A stretch of 64,000 bases of DNA from Gemmatimonadota bacterium (GCA_016719105.1 JADKAQ010000046.1:496001-560000); one strand, 5' to 3'. Counted from the first letter of the stretch, positions 17,209 to 26,712 are shown. Translations and numbers: made by a program. The notes: generated from the sequence alone by a model not told the origin.

Positions 17209-18732
17209 TCACGGCTTCTTCGGCGGCACCCGAATCGCCCGCCCCGGGCGCGCCCCCGCCACCAGCGCCCCATCCCGCACCACGAATGCCCCGTTCACCA
17301 GCACGTGCGGAATCCCCACCGAGGTGAGCGCGGGCTCGGTGAACGTCGCACGGTCGACCACCTTCGCGGGATCGAAGACGGTCAGGTCGGCAAAGGCACC
17401 ACGCGCCACGCGCCCACGCTTCGCCATCTGCGGGACGAAGCTCTCCAGGCGGCGCGCCGGGAGGATCGTCATCCGCGACAGCGCATCCATCAGCGTGAGG
17501 CTCTGCTGCTCGCGCACGTAATGTCCCAGGACGCGTGCGTACGTCCCTGCCCCACGCGGGTGCCCGGTCCCGTTGACGTACGGGACGCCGTCGCTGGCGA
17601 TCATCACCCCGGGGTGCGCGATCGCCTTGTCGACGTTCTCCTCCTTCATCATGTGGATCACCACCCACCCGCCCTGCTTGCGATAGCGCTCGAAGCTCTC
17701 CTTCGTCAACCGCTCGCCGGTCTGCGGCCAGGCAAGGTCGCCATAGTCCACGCGCAGGTTGTCCTGCCACCCGGGGTTGAACATCGCCGACTCCAACCGC
17801 GTGGAACCGGCGGTGTAGGGATAGGCCTCGGTGGTGACGTCCATCCCCGCGGCGCGTGCCGAGTCGAGGAGGGCGAGCGAGAGCGGCAGGTCGCCTAACG
17901 AGCTGGAGGCCACGTGCACCACGTGCAGCGCCGTGCGCGACTTGGCCGCCGCGCGCACCACCTCGCGAATCGGTTCCACCCCAAAGGCACGCGTGTGCAC
18001 GAAGACGGGGACGCGCCGCCCCGCCGCAACGGCAAAGAGGCGCTCGATCTCTTCCTGCGTCGCCCCGGGCGAATAGTTGATCCCGAAGCCGAGCCCGAGC
18101 CCCCCTTCGTCGAGCCCCTGCGACATCGCGGTTTCGAGGGAGGCGATCTGCACACCCGTCGCCGCCTGGTTGGCCCCGCGCGGAAGGGGCCCTAACGAGA
18201 GAATCGGGCGCGGATTGGTGGGGCCGTGCCCGATCTCCACCCCGTCGTGAAAGACGTTGTAGCGCGCCGGGCGATGCCCCACCGTCGCACCAAAGTTGAG
18301 CGGCACCTTCCCCTCCATCGCCGCGTACCACGGCGCGACGGGAAAGACCCCGGCCTCCATGTCGAGCGCGGTCGTGACACCGTCGCGCGCCTGGAGCTGC
18401 ATGTCGCCCTCGGTCTGCCCGTGCGCATGCAGGTCGATGAAGCCCGGCGCCACGACGAGCCCCGTCACGTCGACGGTGTCCTTCCCCGCGAGCGGATCGG
18501 CGGAGAGCGCCGCAATCGTGTCGCCGATGATCCCCACATGCAGCGTCGCGTCGGTCCCGCTCGCAGGATCCATCACCCGGCCACCGGCAAGGACGACGTC
18601 ATACGTCGGCGCCGGCGTACAGGCGAGGAACGACAGCGCAGACACGAGCGTCGCACCCTCGCGGACGCGGGTGACAGCTCGAGTGAAGCAGGACTGCTGG
18701 GGAGACATAACGAGAGGGGAAGGGAGCGTCAT
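17209..18732 (-). CDS. D-aminoacylase/N-acyl-D-amino-acid deacylase family amidohydrolase, lipoprotein
   Basis: 507 residues from the ATG at 18732; a later ATG at about 18708 is also possible. A lipobox (LSFLAC) precedes the amidohydrolase fold. Metal-binding motifs are FIDLHAHG on strand 1, HVVHVASS after strand 6, and the late Asp in MIASDGVPY. The GVTTALDMEAGV segment replaces the GVTTVVxGNCG loop of classical D-aminoacylases, so substrate choice may differ. C-terminal strands close the beta-sandwich (GAFADLTVFDPAKV). Expected to hydrolyse N-acylated amino acids or dipeptides in the periplasm. A second amidohydrolase of the YtcJ type lies at 24868. Confidence 0.88.
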   Translation of the reverse strand: MTLPSPLVMSPQQSCFTRAVTRVREGATLVSALSFLACTPAPTYDVVLAGGRVMDPASGTDATLHVGIIGDTIAALSADPLAGKDTVDVTGLVVAPGFIDLHAHGQTEGDMQLQARDGVTTALDMEAGVFPVAPWYAAMEGKVPLNFGATVGHRPARYNVFHDGVEIGHGPTNPRPILSLGPLPRGANQAATGVQIASLETAMSQGLDEGGLGLGFGINYSPGATQEEIERLFAVAAGRRVPVFVHTRAFGVEPIREVVRAAAKSRTALHVVHVASSSLGDLPLSLALLDSARAAGMDVTTEAYPYTAGSTRLESAMFNPGWQDNLRVDYGDLAWPQTGERLTKESFERYRKQGGWVVIHMMKEENVDKAIAHPGVMIASDGVPYVNGTGHPRGAGTYARVLGHYVREQQSLTLMDALSRMTILPARRLESFVPQMAKRGRVARGAFADLTVFDPAKVVDRATFTEPALTSVGIPHVLVNGAFVVRDGALVAGARPGRAIRVPPKKP

Positions 18733-18851
18733 GCGCACGCCGCGCCAATCAGGCGATGCGGCCCCGTCATTCTCTCTCGCGTGCCGGGATCCCACAAGCG
18801 CACGCACGGGCGACAGGAGGCGAGGTCCGGCAACACGCGAGCGTCGCCCCT

Positions 18852-19826
18852 TCACCGTCCGGTGAGAAGGTCGAACTCGCGCGCGCCGAAGTGTGCGCTC
18901 TGCATCCCGTTCGTCACCCACCCCTCCGCCAGCCCCAGGCTCCCACGCAGGCTTCGATAGAACTGAACATCGGCCATGCTCGGCGCCAACGCACCGGCCA
19001 CGTCGCCCGTGGTCCCCGCCACCGTCCACATCCGGTCGCCCACCACGCGGTCGAAGAGGAAGGGGTGGTTGTGCAGGTGAGCGACCAGGCGAAAGCCATC
19101 GGCGAGGTCGCGCCGAACGTGATCCGCGATCGTGCTGCGAAAGCGCTGCCCCACCAGGTCGGCGCTCGACAGGTACACGCGCACCTCCCCGCTGCGCCGC
19201 AGGATCAACGCCCCGAACTCCGTCGGGTGCACCAGCATCGGAAAGCGCGCCGCCTGCCACTTCCACAACATCGCCTCGAGGCAACTGATCGGGGCCACGC
19301 GCCCGGCGCCTCCCGCGAGCAACAGCGTCGCGTTGTTGGCCTCGCCGCTCCAGTCGCCTGGCATCGCGGCAAAGATCTTCCGTTGCCGCTCGATGAGTGC
19401 ACGTGCCTCGGGTTCGGAGCCGAGCCGAGCGCGCACCGAGTCGCGAAACCGCGCGATCTCGGGGTCACCCGCGGCCGGTTGCCAGAATCGCGGGTAGTCG
19501 GGGAGGTCGAAGCGCCCGTGCCACTCGGACGGCGCGGCGTCGGGTACCACGATCAGCTCCGGAGCCACGCCGGCGAGCGAACAGGCCCCCGGCATCCCCA
19601 ACGGTACGGTGACCGTGGGTGCGCCCCATCCACCGGCGGGGAGCGTCCTGGGCGCGCGGTGACAGCCGGGCAGGAACGCCGAGAGGCAGAGCAGTACCAC
19701 GCCGCCCCCCCGCCTCGCGCCACGCCGCGTCCATGCCGGCCATGACACGTTAGGCGAGCGAAACGCATCGAGCCTTCCCGTTGGAACAGGCAGTCGGTCG
19801 TCGGTCCTCATTCCATCGCGCGACAT
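18852..19826 (-). CDS. Lipoprotein with a JAMM/MPN-like (RadC-like) metalloprotease motif
   Basis: 324 residues from 19826; ATG 19811 and GTG 19748 are alternative starts and the N-terminal 40 residues are doubtful. A hydrophobic stretch ending in a lipobox (LSAFLPGC) shows a lipoprotein. Near the C-terminus residues 252-255 read HNHP, and residues 282-286 read PSMAD, which matches the H-x-H-P ... S-x-x-D metal-binding core of JAMM proteases in its RadC wording. The two halves are 27 residues apart instead of about 6-7, so there is a long insertion loop. An upstream Glu (PTEFGALIL) could be the catalytic acid. Function is inference; it might be a secreted peptidase. Confidence 0.7.
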   Translation of the reverse strand: MSRDGMRTDDRLPVPTGRLDAFRSPNVSWPAWTRRGARRGGGVVLLCLSAFLPGCHRAPRTLPAGGWGAPTVTVPLGMPGACSLAGVAPELIVVPDAAPSEWHGRFDLPDYPRFWQPAAGDPEIARFRDSVRARLGSEPEARALIERQRKIFAAMPGDWSGEANNATLLLAGGAGRVAPISCLEAMLWKWQAARFPMLVHPTEFGALILRRSGEVRVYLSSADLVGQRFRSTIADHVRRDLADGFRLVAHLHNHPFLFDRVVGDRMWTVAGTTGDVAGALAPSMADVQFYRSLRGSLGLAEGWVTNGMQSAHFGAREFDLLTGR

Positions 19827-20042
19827 TGGGAGGACGAGCAGGCAACTCCATCGGGAGGCCGATCCGCGTGAGGAGCTGATAAGGTGGAACGCTACCGCGC
19901 TCGCACGTGGAGAAACAGGTGCACACCGGCGCCGAAGCCCGGGACTGGCAGGAGCGACCCGACACGGGGTGCGGCTGGTGCCGAGCGCGCATGTCACCCT
20001 CCCCCATGTGCCGGATACGTGTCGCGCGGAGATATTGCGCTC

Positions 20043-21476
20043 GTGACCCATCCGGAACGCACCCTCCTCCTCATCGTCGCCGACGGCGTCCGCCACGACG
20101 TCCTCGCCCGCCGCATCGACGAGGGACACCTCCCCAACCTCGCCGCGCGCGCACAGCGCGGCGGACTCTATCGGGTGTCGACGGTCTTCCCGTCGGTCAC
20201 CGGCCCGGCGTACGCGCCATTCCTGATGGGGCGCTTCCCCGCGCAGGTCGGAATCCCCGGGCTGCGGTGGTACGACCGTGCGCGCGAGCGCTGCCGCTTT
20301 CCCCCTTTCGCACGTAGCTACTCGGGGCCTGAGATCTGGTGGCTCGATCACGATCTCGATCCCGCGCACCCCACACTGCTCGAACTCGCGACGCCGAGCG
20401 TGGCCGGCGCGAGCATGCTCGGGCGCGGTGCGCGCGGGAGTCGCCACCCCGGGCGCGGGGTGTCGTGGATGCTGCGCGCGGTTGGTCCGCACTTCCGCGG
20501 CGACCTCGACGCGTGGCGTCGACTCGAGATCGAGGTTGCCAACGTCATCCTCGGCCACCTCCGGCGCTCGCGCCTGCGCCTGGCGGTGATGGCCTTCCTC
20601 CTCCCCGACAAGTACGCGCATGCGCTCGGCGCCGACACTGCGCCGGTGCATAGGTCGCTCGCCGACATCGACGCCTTTGTCGGTGAGGCGACCGACATCG
20701 CGACTCGCGGCGGCTGGCAGGACCAGCTTGACGTCTGGGTCGTCGCCGACCACGGACACGGCGCCGTCACGCAGCATGACGATATCGCCGACGCCGTGCG
20801 CGACGAGGGGTGGCGCGTCCTCGCGCATCCGAAGACGTGGGTTCGCCGCCCGCAGGTGGCGGTCATGGTCGGCGGCAACGCGATGGGACACGTGTACGTC
20901 GACCTCGCGCGGCGCGTGCGACAGTGGCGACCGCACCTCGACGAGTGGACGGCGCTGGAGGCGCTCCTCGTCTCGCGCGACAGCGTCGACTTCGTCGCCG
21001 TCGCCGAGGGCGCGCACACCGTGCGGGTGCGCACGCGGACTCGCGGCGATGCCCTCGTGTTGTGCGAGGGCACCGGGACGCAGGCGCGCTGGTCGTATCG
21101 ATGCGACGGGGGCGACCCCCTCGGGCTGGGCGGCGACCTGGTCGCCCTCGACTCGGTCGCCGCGCACGACGCCACGAGCGACAGCGACTATCCCGACGCC
21201 TTGGTGCAGCTGGCGGCAGTGGTCCCGTCACCGCGCGCCGGCGACTTCATCGTCTCCGCCACCCCGGGGTGGGACTTCCGCGATCGCTACGAGCCCACCC
21301 CGCACGTCTCGACACACGGCGCGCTGCATCGCGAACATATGGCGGTCCCACTGCTCATCGATCGGCCGGTCGCCCGCACGCCGCGACGCACCGCCGATGT
21401 CATGCCGAGTGCGCTGTCGCTGCTGGGCATCCGATGGCCGGGCGTCCTGGACGGCATCGATTGCCTCACCGTGTAG
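20043..21476 (+). CDS. Alkaline phosphatase/nucleotide pyrophosphatase family hydrolase
   Basis: 477 residues from GTG 20043, preceded at a 12-bp spacing by GCGGAG. The phosphodiesterase/alkaline phosphatase superfamily fold is visible. VADGVRHDVL holds the first metal Asp, Thr in FPSVTGPAYAPF is the probable nucleophile, and LPDKYAHALG and VVADHGHGA supply further metal ligands. A late His in THGALHREHMAVPLL is also expected to bind metal. No signal peptide is obvious. It should hydrolyse a phosphodiester or phosphomonoester. It is divergent from the JAMM-like lipoprotein gene. Confidence 0.82.
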   Translation: MTHPERTLLLIVADGVRHDVLARRIDEGHLPNLAARAQRGGLYRVSTVFPSVTGPAYAPFLMGRFPAQVGIPGLRWYDRARERCRFPPFARSYSGPEIWWLDHDLDPAHPTLLELATPSVAGASMLGRGARGSRHPGRGVSWMLRAVGPHFRGDLDAWRRLEIEVANVILGHLRRSRLRLAVMAFLLPDKYAHALGADTAPVHRSLADIDAFVGEATDIATRGGWQDQLDVWVVADHGHGAVTQHDDIADAVRDEGWRVLAHPKTWVRRPQVAVMVGGNAMGHVYVDLARRVRQWRPHLDEWTALEALLVSRDSVDFVAVAEGAHTVRVRTRTRGDALVLCEGTGTQARWSYRCDGGDPLGLGGDLVALDSVAAHDATSDSDYPDALVQLAAVVPSPRAGDFIVSATPGWDFRDRYEPTPHVSTHGALHREHMAVPLLIDRPVARTPRRTADVMPSALSLLGIRWPGVLDGIDCLTV

Positions 21477-21524
21477 CTCGCCCCCAGCCGGAGGGTTCGA
21501 TCACCTAACGCCGACGGCGAGCTA
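21474..21524. terminator. Candidate bidirectional terminator hairpin
   Basis: A 9-bp inverted repeat (TAGCTCGCC at 21474-21482, GGCGAGCTA at 21516-21524) spans the gap between two convergent genes and overlaps both TAG stop codons. The 33-bp loop contains a CCTAACG copy. There is no T-tract and the loop is long, so the terminator reading is tentative. Confidence 0.4.
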
Positions 21525-22370
21525 TCGCAGGCCGAGCACCCTGGAGACGAGCCGCTTCACCCCGCGCAGCCCCTTGGGCGCGCTGCTCTTGCTGCGCTTG
21601 TCGGCCACGACCGCCGTGTGATAGCGAGCCACGATGTCGGCGACGAACGACGGATCGAGGTCGGACTTGGAGGCCAGCACCGCGCGGTAGTACTGCGTGT
21701 ACATGAACTCGAAGGCACTCGGGAAGTGGCGGCGCATCATCGCCACCATCTCCGGCGGCTGGGGGAAGAGCATGTTCTCGTGACGCTTTCCGCCCACGTC
21801 GTCGTAGCTCCACGTCAATCCGGTGATTCTGATCCCGCCACCAATCTGGAGATTGGGATTGAGGTGATACGGGAGCTCCTGCGGCACCGGCGACCAGGTC
21901 TGCGCCAGGATCGTGTAGTCGCCGATCGGAAGAAAGAAGATGCCGTCGTCGGCCAACCAGTACGAAACGTTCGACACGAATTGCTCGATCTCGGAGAACG
22001 TCTCGAGGTACGAGTACGCCCACCACATGGAGCTGATGACGTCGAAGCTGCCCGGGGCGAAAAGGTCGCGATTCCGGAAGTCGCCCTGCACCAACGGCAC
22101 GTCCGGGTTGTTCTTCCGAGCGTACCCGAGCATCCCCGGCGACAGGTCCAGCCCTGTACGGTTGATGTTCGGGAACTGCGCCAGGAAGTACCCCGTGCCA
22201 CAGGCCAGGTCGAGCCAGCGTGCCGAGGGGCCGATCCGGTCGAACGCCTTGCCGAGCACCTCGCGCTCGGCAGCCGTCTTTCCCCCGTGATTCTGGTGCG
22301 TGATGAAGCGCGCGTTGTACTGCTCGGCGTACGCCTCGTCGTAGAGCTGTTGGAGCGCTTCGGGCTTCAC
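21522..22370 (-). CDS. Class I SAM-dependent methyltransferase
   Basis: 282 residues from a GTG at 22370. An upstream ATG at 22610 would overlap the preceding gene and code for non-protein-like sequence. Motif I is WLDLACGTGYFLAQF, and motif II/acidic is TGLDLSPGMLGYARKN. VQGDFRNRDL and FDVISSMWWAYSYL complete the Rossmann fold. Small-molecule or protein methylation is expected; the acceptor is unknown. It shares the strand with the cyclophilin gene upstream. Confidence 0.88.
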   Translation of the reverse strand: MKPEALQQLYDEAYAEQYNARFITHQNHGGKTAAEREVLGKAFDRIGPSARWLDLACGTGYFLAQFPNINRTGLDLSPGMLGYARKNNPDVPLVQGDFRNRDLFAPGSFDVISSMWWAYSYLETFSEIEQFVSNVSYWLADDGIFFLPIGDYTILAQTWSPVPQELPYHLNPNLQIGGGIRITGLTWSYDDVGGKRHENMLFPQPPEMVAMMRRHFPSAFEFMYTQYYRAVLASKSDLDPSFVADIVARYHTAVVADKRSKSSAPKGLRGVKRLVSRVLGLR

Positions 22371-22488
22371 GGCAATGGCTCTCTCGGTGCGGGTTCGCGT
22401 GAGCCGTCGAAGAGTGGCAAGAAGTAGACCGTCTCTCCGGATCTCCGGGTCCCCAGGTCCGCGGGTCTCCGCAGACGCTCGACGCGTG

Positions 22489-23178
22489 TCAGTCCCTTCG
22501 CACAGGTAGGGCGGTCGCCCTGAGGATCCGGTCGAGCCGAGGATACTCCTGATCCATGAAGGCGTTGCCGCCGCGCTCCAGCGGCCCCTGTTTCCCCTGT
22601 CGCACCCCACCCCCCGACTCTTCGCCGTAGCCCGCGTAGAGCGAGTCGATCACCCCCATCCCCTCCACCACCGTCCCGAGGACGGTGAACGGCTCCGTGT
22701 CGTTCCGCGCGTTGTTCGCGAGGTTGATGTAGATCTGCGTGTTGCGCGTCGCCGGCCGGCCGGGCCCCTCGTACGAGAAGGCGAAGGTCCCGCGCTCGTT
22801 CCGCGACCGCGGCGGATCGTCGGCCAGATAGCGTCCCTTCCAGACCGCGTTCACCGTCGGGTCGCCATGCAGCCCGAACTGCGCGATGTAGCCGGCACGA
22901 ACGCGATGGACGCGCGTGTCGTCGAAGTACCCGAGCCGGGTCAGATTGTAGAGTCGGTCGGCGCCGATGGGGCCCCAGGCGCGATGGAGTTCGAGTACGA
23001 AGACGCCCTTGGTGGTCTCGAAACGCAGGTGCGAGCGCTCAGGAGCAGCGCGACGCCATTCCGCATGGGCCGGATCGAGCACTATCGCCCGACGTTGAAT
23101 CTGCGACAGTTCAGCGACACTACCACGGGAGATACAGGACAGCGCTGTCGCGGACACTGCAAGAACAGCGAATCGCAT
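22489..23178 (-). CDS. Cyclophilin-type peptidyl-prolyl isomerase, exported
   Basis: 229 residues from the ATG at 23178. A short hydrophobic N-terminus with a possible lipobox (SATALSC) indicates export. The cyclophilin core is recognised by LYNLTRLGYFDDTRVHRV, GYIAQFG, GTFAFSYEG, TQIYINLANN and FTVLGTVVEGMGVID. The active-site Arg of the F-H-R motif appears as V-H-R. It is expected to catalyse proline cis-trans isomerisation during folding of secreted proteins. Three further start codons upstream (to 23241) give no better signal. Confidence 0.9.
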   Translation of the reverse strand: MRFAVLAVSATALSCISRGSVAELSQIQRRAIVLDPAHAEWRRAAPERSHLRFETTKGVFVLELHRAWGPIGADRLYNLTRLGYFDDTRVHRVRAGYIAQFGLHGDPTVNAVWKGRYLADDPPRSRNERGTFAFSYEGPGRPATRNTQIYINLANNARNDTEPFTVLGTVVEGMGVIDSLYAGYGEESGGGVRQGKQGPLERGGNAFMDQEYPRLDRILRATALPVRRD

Positions 23179-23237
23179 GCTGAGCGGTAGGCGACCGCGC
23201 CCGTGCCCATGGACCGAAGAGACGCAGGACATCGACA

Positions 23238-24167
23238 TCACGCGCGAATTCGCCCGAGCAGGTCGACCAGCGCTGCGACGACCGAGTCCTCTCGCTCGAT
23301 GTGCATCCAGACATGCGTCGCGCCGTCGAGTTCCCGCTCCTCACCACGCGGGACCGACCCGGCCAGCAGTCGATTGACCGCCTGCTTCGCCCCGTTCACC
23401 CCGCGCTGCATTCCCTCGGGAAGCGAGGCGGTTGGCGAGGCGTCGATTCCCATCGCCGACAGCACGATGAGTGGGACATCCGGGAGCCCTCCCGCTCGTC
23501 GCAGCGGTTCGTATACCAGCGCCTCCGTCTTCTGTCCCTCGAAGAAGCCGGCGCGCCACCGCTCGACGTGCCGCGCGATCAGCGGCCCCCGAACCCCCTC
23601 CGGCCAGCGCTGCAGCTTCTCGGCGAAGACGCCGCGCCAGAGCTCGAGCATCTCCGGCGGGAAGTCGGGAATTGGCGCATCGACGAACTGCGCGAACAGC
23701 TCCCGCACCTCTTGGGGATAGTGCGCATCCAGCTCCTCGTGCGCCGGATCCAGCAGGAGCAGCCCGGCGACTTCCGCAGGGAATCGCTGGGCGAAATGCC
23801 GCGCGAAGGCCCCGCCCAGGGAGTGACCGACCAGCAGATATGGCGGCGCAGCGCCCAAGGCTTCGAGCAGGGCGCGTAGCTCGTCAACGACCTCCGGCGC
23901 CGAGCGCGGAAGGTCTGCCGCATCGCTCCACCCGGTCCCCCCACGGTCGTATAGCACAGTTGCGCTATGTTCGGCGATGCGTTCGAAGACGTTGAGATAG
24001 TCGAGCCCGATCGCCCCCGCTCCCGGGAGGATCACAACCACCGGGCCGCCGGACCCCTTCGTATGAACGAAGAGCCGACGTCCGGAGACGTCGACCAGGC
24101 GACCCACGGGCGGGGCGCCCCCCTCGGGAGCCGCGCTCCGACCTTCCATCAACTCGGGCGTCATCAC
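23238..24167 (-). CDS. Alpha/beta hydrolase
   Basis: 309 residues. The nucleophile elbow is GHS116LGG; the oxyanion-hole loop is LPGAGA; an acid residue is expected after LLLLD; and the catalytic His is in GATHVWMH near the C-terminus. No signal peptide. It is transcribed divergently from an HTH regulator gene, and the 84-bp spacer contains a perfect 16-bp palindrome. It is therefore probably the regulated target of that protein. Substrate unknown; esterase or peptidase activity is typical of this branch. Confidence 0.88.
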   Translation of the reverse strand: MMTPELMEGRSAAPEGGAPPVGRLVDVSGRRLFVHTKGSGGPVVVILPGAGAIGLDYLNVFERIAEHSATVLYDRGGTGWSDAADLPRSAPEVVDELRALLEALGAAPPYLLVGHSLGGAFARHFAQRFPAEVAGLLLLDPAHEELDAHYPQEVRELFAQFVDAPIPDFPPEMLELWRGVFAEKLQRWPEGVRGPLIARHVERWRAGFFEGQKTEALVYEPLRRAGGLPDVPLIVLSAMGIDASPTASLPEGMQRGVNGAKQAVNRLLAGSVPRGEERELDGATHVWMHIEREDSVVAALVDLLGRIRA

Positions 24168-24214
24168 GAACTCCTTGAACGGGGGAGGTGACGTTCGGCA
24201 GGCGATCGCCTACA

Positions 24215-24230
24215 TTCTCAATATTGAGAA
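24215..24230. promoter_or_regulatory. Perfect 16-bp palindrome, candidate operator
   Basis: TTCTCAATATTGAGAA reads identically on both strands. It lies between the divergent hydrolase and regulator genes in an AT-rich patch of otherwise GC-rich DNA. It is the obvious binding site for the adjacent dimeric HTH protein and overlaps where both promoters must lie. Confidence 0.75.
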
Positions 24231-24251
24231 CATGAACGGAGAAATGCAAGA

Positions 24252-24800
24252 ATGTCCAAGTCGGCGGTCGACCTGCTCATGCATCCTGTGCGGATCCGCA
24301 TCGTCAACGCCCTGGCCGGGGGGCGGACCCTGACCACGGCCCAGCTCTGCGACCAGCTCCCGGACGCGTCGCAGGCCACCGTCTATCGGCACGTCGCCGC
24401 CCTCACCGAGGGGGGGATCCTCGAGGTGGACGGCGAGCAGCCGGTGCGCGGCACCCTCGAGCGCCGCTACCGCCTGCACCGCCAACAGGCCGCCATCGAC
24501 GCCAGTGTCGGGCAGGTGATGTCGGCCGACGAGCACCGGCGACTCTTCACGGCGTCGATGGCGGCGCTCATCGCCGAGTTCGATGGCTACCTGCAGCGCG
24601 ACGGCGCCAACCCGTATGTCGATGCCGTGTCGTACCGGCAGACCGTCGTTTGGCTGAGCGACGCGGAGCTCGCCAGCATGATTCGTGAGTTCCAGCAGCT
24701 GCTGGCGATGCGCGGGTCCGAGGAGCCAGCGCCCGGGCGATCGCCCTATATGCTCAGCACGATCCTCTTCCCGGCCGCTGGCGGCGAGACGAGCGCCTGA
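24252..24800 (+). CDS. ArsR-like winged-helix transcriptional regulator
   Basis: 182 residues; ATG 24252 preceded by GGAGA. The N-terminal 80 residues form a winged helix (LLMHPVRIRIVNALA, then TTAQLCDQL and QATVYRHVAALTEGGILEV), followed by the wing (GTLERRYRLH). The C-terminal half is helical and may bind a ligand or dimerise. It probably controls its own expression and that of the divergent alpha/beta hydrolase through the palindrome at 24215-24230. Inducer unknown. Confidence 0.88.
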   Translation: MSKSAVDLLMHPVRIRIVNALAGGRTLTTAQLCDQLPDASQATVYRHVAALTEGGILEVDGEQPVRGTLERRYRLHRQQAAIDASVGQVMSADEHRRLFTASMAALIAEFDGYLQRDGANPYVDAVSYRQTVVWLSDAELASMIREFQQLLAMRGSEEPAPGRSPYMLSTILFPAAGGETSA

Positions 24801-24867
24801 CGCGCGCGCGCACGACGACGTGTGCGCCCGTCGACCCGAGCACGCACAACCGTGGTGCGACCCGCGC

Positions 24868-26574
24868 TCACTTGAACGCGGTCGAATCCCGCCAGACTTC
24901 GCGCCCCCCCAGGACGGTCAGCACGACGGGCGTCCGGGTGATCTGAAAGGGCGACACCCTGCGCAGGTCCGCGGAGAGCACGATCACGTCCGCGAGCTTC
25001 CCCACGGCGATCGTCCCCAGCTCCTGCTCGGCGTCGCTCGCCATCGCGCCACCCAGCGTGTAGGCCTTGAGCATCGTCTCGACGTCCACACGCTCCTCCG
25101 GAAAGAAGGGGGCGTCGGTCGAATCGTCCGGCGACTGGCGGGTCACCGCCACCCGGATCGCCTGCAGCGGATCGAGCGACGACACGAACCAGTCGCTGCC
25201 GCCTGCCATGATCGCGCCCGTCCGGGCCATCGTCGCCAGCGGATACTGCCATCGCGCCCGCGTGGGACCGATGCGCGGCTCGGTGAGCTCCTTCATGTAC
25301 GTATCGCGAAACGCCCAGAGCGCCTGCCAGCTCGCCACCACGCCTAACGAAGCGAAGCGGCCGATATCCGTCGAATCGAAGAGCTGGATGTGCACGATCA
25401 TGGGGCGCGGACCGCCCGACACGCGGCGCGACCCGTGGCGCTGCTCGATCGCGTCGAGGCTCGCCCGGATGGCGCGATCGCCGATGGCGTGCACGTGGAT
25501 CTTGAAGCCCGCCGAATCGAGGGCGCGCGCGATCGCGTTGAAGCGCGCCGGCGGGAGGTTCAGGTCGCCGCGAAAGCCCGGACGATCCGTGTAGTCGGCG
25601 AGCAGCGCCGCCGTCCCCCCCTCGAGCACGCCGTCGGCGAAGATCTTGGCTGCCACCGGGCGCACCATCGGCCGCGCATACCGGTCGCGAAGGGCCGCCA
25701 GCCCTTGCACCTGCTCCGGGCCACTGTCCACGTTCACATGCAACGCGACGACCGTGCGCACCGTGAGGCGCCCGAGCGAATCGGCATCGGTGTAGGCGCG
25801 CAGGATCTCCTCCGTGGCGCTGGCCTCGTGCCAGCTCGTGATCCCCAGCTGGTTCGCGCGCCGCACCGCGCGCTCGAGCCCGACGCGCATTTCCTCGCGC
25901 GTGTGCGGCGGGATGTGCTGCTGGACCAGCTCCTGCGCCGACTCGCGCAGCGTTCCCACGGCGTTCCCCCGGGCGTCGCGCACGATCACCCCGTTCACGG
26001 GATCCCGCGTGTCGCGCGTGATTCCCGCGATGGCGAGCGCCCGCGAGTTCGCCCACCCGTTGTGCCCGTCCGCCGACGACAGGAAGGCCGGGCGACCGGG
26101 GACGAGGGAATCGAGCAAGGCCGCCGTCGGCGTCCCCCCCGCAAAGAGCGGGAGCGCGAAGCCGCCGCCACGAATCCACGATGCGTTCGGGTCGCGCGCA
26201 TTGCACTCGGCCACCACCTCACGCAGCCGTTCGATCGTGGCGATGTCGGCCAGGTTGCACTCACCGAGCTGCACGCCGGCGCTCACCGGGTGCACGTGCG
26301 TATCGACGAAGCCCGGCATCAGCAGCCGATTGCCCAGCGTGACGACGCGCGTGTTCGCCCCGATCAACGAATCGACCCCGTTCTCGTCGCCAACGTAGAC
26401 GATACGGTCCTTCCGGATGGCGACCGCGCGCGCTTCGGGCTGCAGTGAATCGCCCGTCCACACCGTCCCCCCGCGAAAGACAAGGTCGGCCGCGTGCTCG
26501 TTCGTCGACGAGCATGCCGCCGCAAGCAGCCCGATGACGACCAGGGCCGCCGACGAGGACGGGATTCTGTGCAT
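24868..26574 (-). CDS. YtcJ-like amidohydrolase, lipoprotein
   Basis: 568 residues with a lipobox (GLLAAAC). The amidohydrolase fold shows the metal motif FVDTHVHPVSAG, a later His in HVHAIGDRAI, and a late Asp in GGSDWFVSSLDP. The SSADGHNGWANSRAL segment is specific to the YtcJ/AepA-like branch (DUF-type amidohydrolase 3). Expected to hydrolyse an amide or imide in the periplasm; the physiological substrate is unknown. Single gene, same orientation as the downstream lipoprotein gene on the minus strand. Confidence 0.9.
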   Translation of the reverse strand: MHRIPSSSAALVVIGLLAAACSSTNEHAADLVFRGGTVWTGDSLQPEARAVAIRKDRIVYVGDENGVDSLIGANTRVVTLGNRLLMPGFVDTHVHPVSAGVQLGECNLADIATIERLREVVAECNARDPNASWIRGGGFALPLFAGGTPTAALLDSLVPGRPAFLSSADGHNGWANSRALAIAGITRDTRDPVNGVIVRDARGNAVGTLRESAQELVQQHIPPHTREEMRVGLERAVRRANQLGITSWHEASATEEILRAYTDADSLGRLTVRTVVALHVNVDSGPEQVQGLAALRDRYARPMVRPVAAKIFADGVLEGGTAALLADYTDRPGFRGDLNLPPARFNAIARALDSAGFKIHVHAIGDRAIRASLDAIEQRHGSRRVSGGPRPMIVHIQLFDSTDIGRFASLGVVASWQALWAFRDTYMKELTEPRIGPTRARWQYPLATMARTGAIMAGGSDWFVSSLDPLQAIRVAVTRQSPDDSTDAPFFPEERVDVETMLKAYTLGGAMASDAEQELGTIAVGKLADVIVLSADLRRVSPFQITRTPVVLTVLGGREVWRDSTAFK

Positions 26575-26712
26575 GATGCGCCGCGCGTGTGAGGACGGGC
26601 GACGTTACCGGACACGCGGTGCACTGTCAAACGCGCCGCATGGGCGCCGTGGGCGCGACGTGGCGGCGGCCAGGGATGCCCTGCGCCGCCGCCCGGTGGC
26701 TTGGTGAATCGT

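Noticed and set aside
18852..21167. Very long minus-strand open frame opposite the alkaline-phosphatase-like gene
   Set aside because: Only its last 975 bp have protein-like composition; the upstream part is an antisense shadow in GC-rich DNA, while the plus strand has clear phosphatase motifs.
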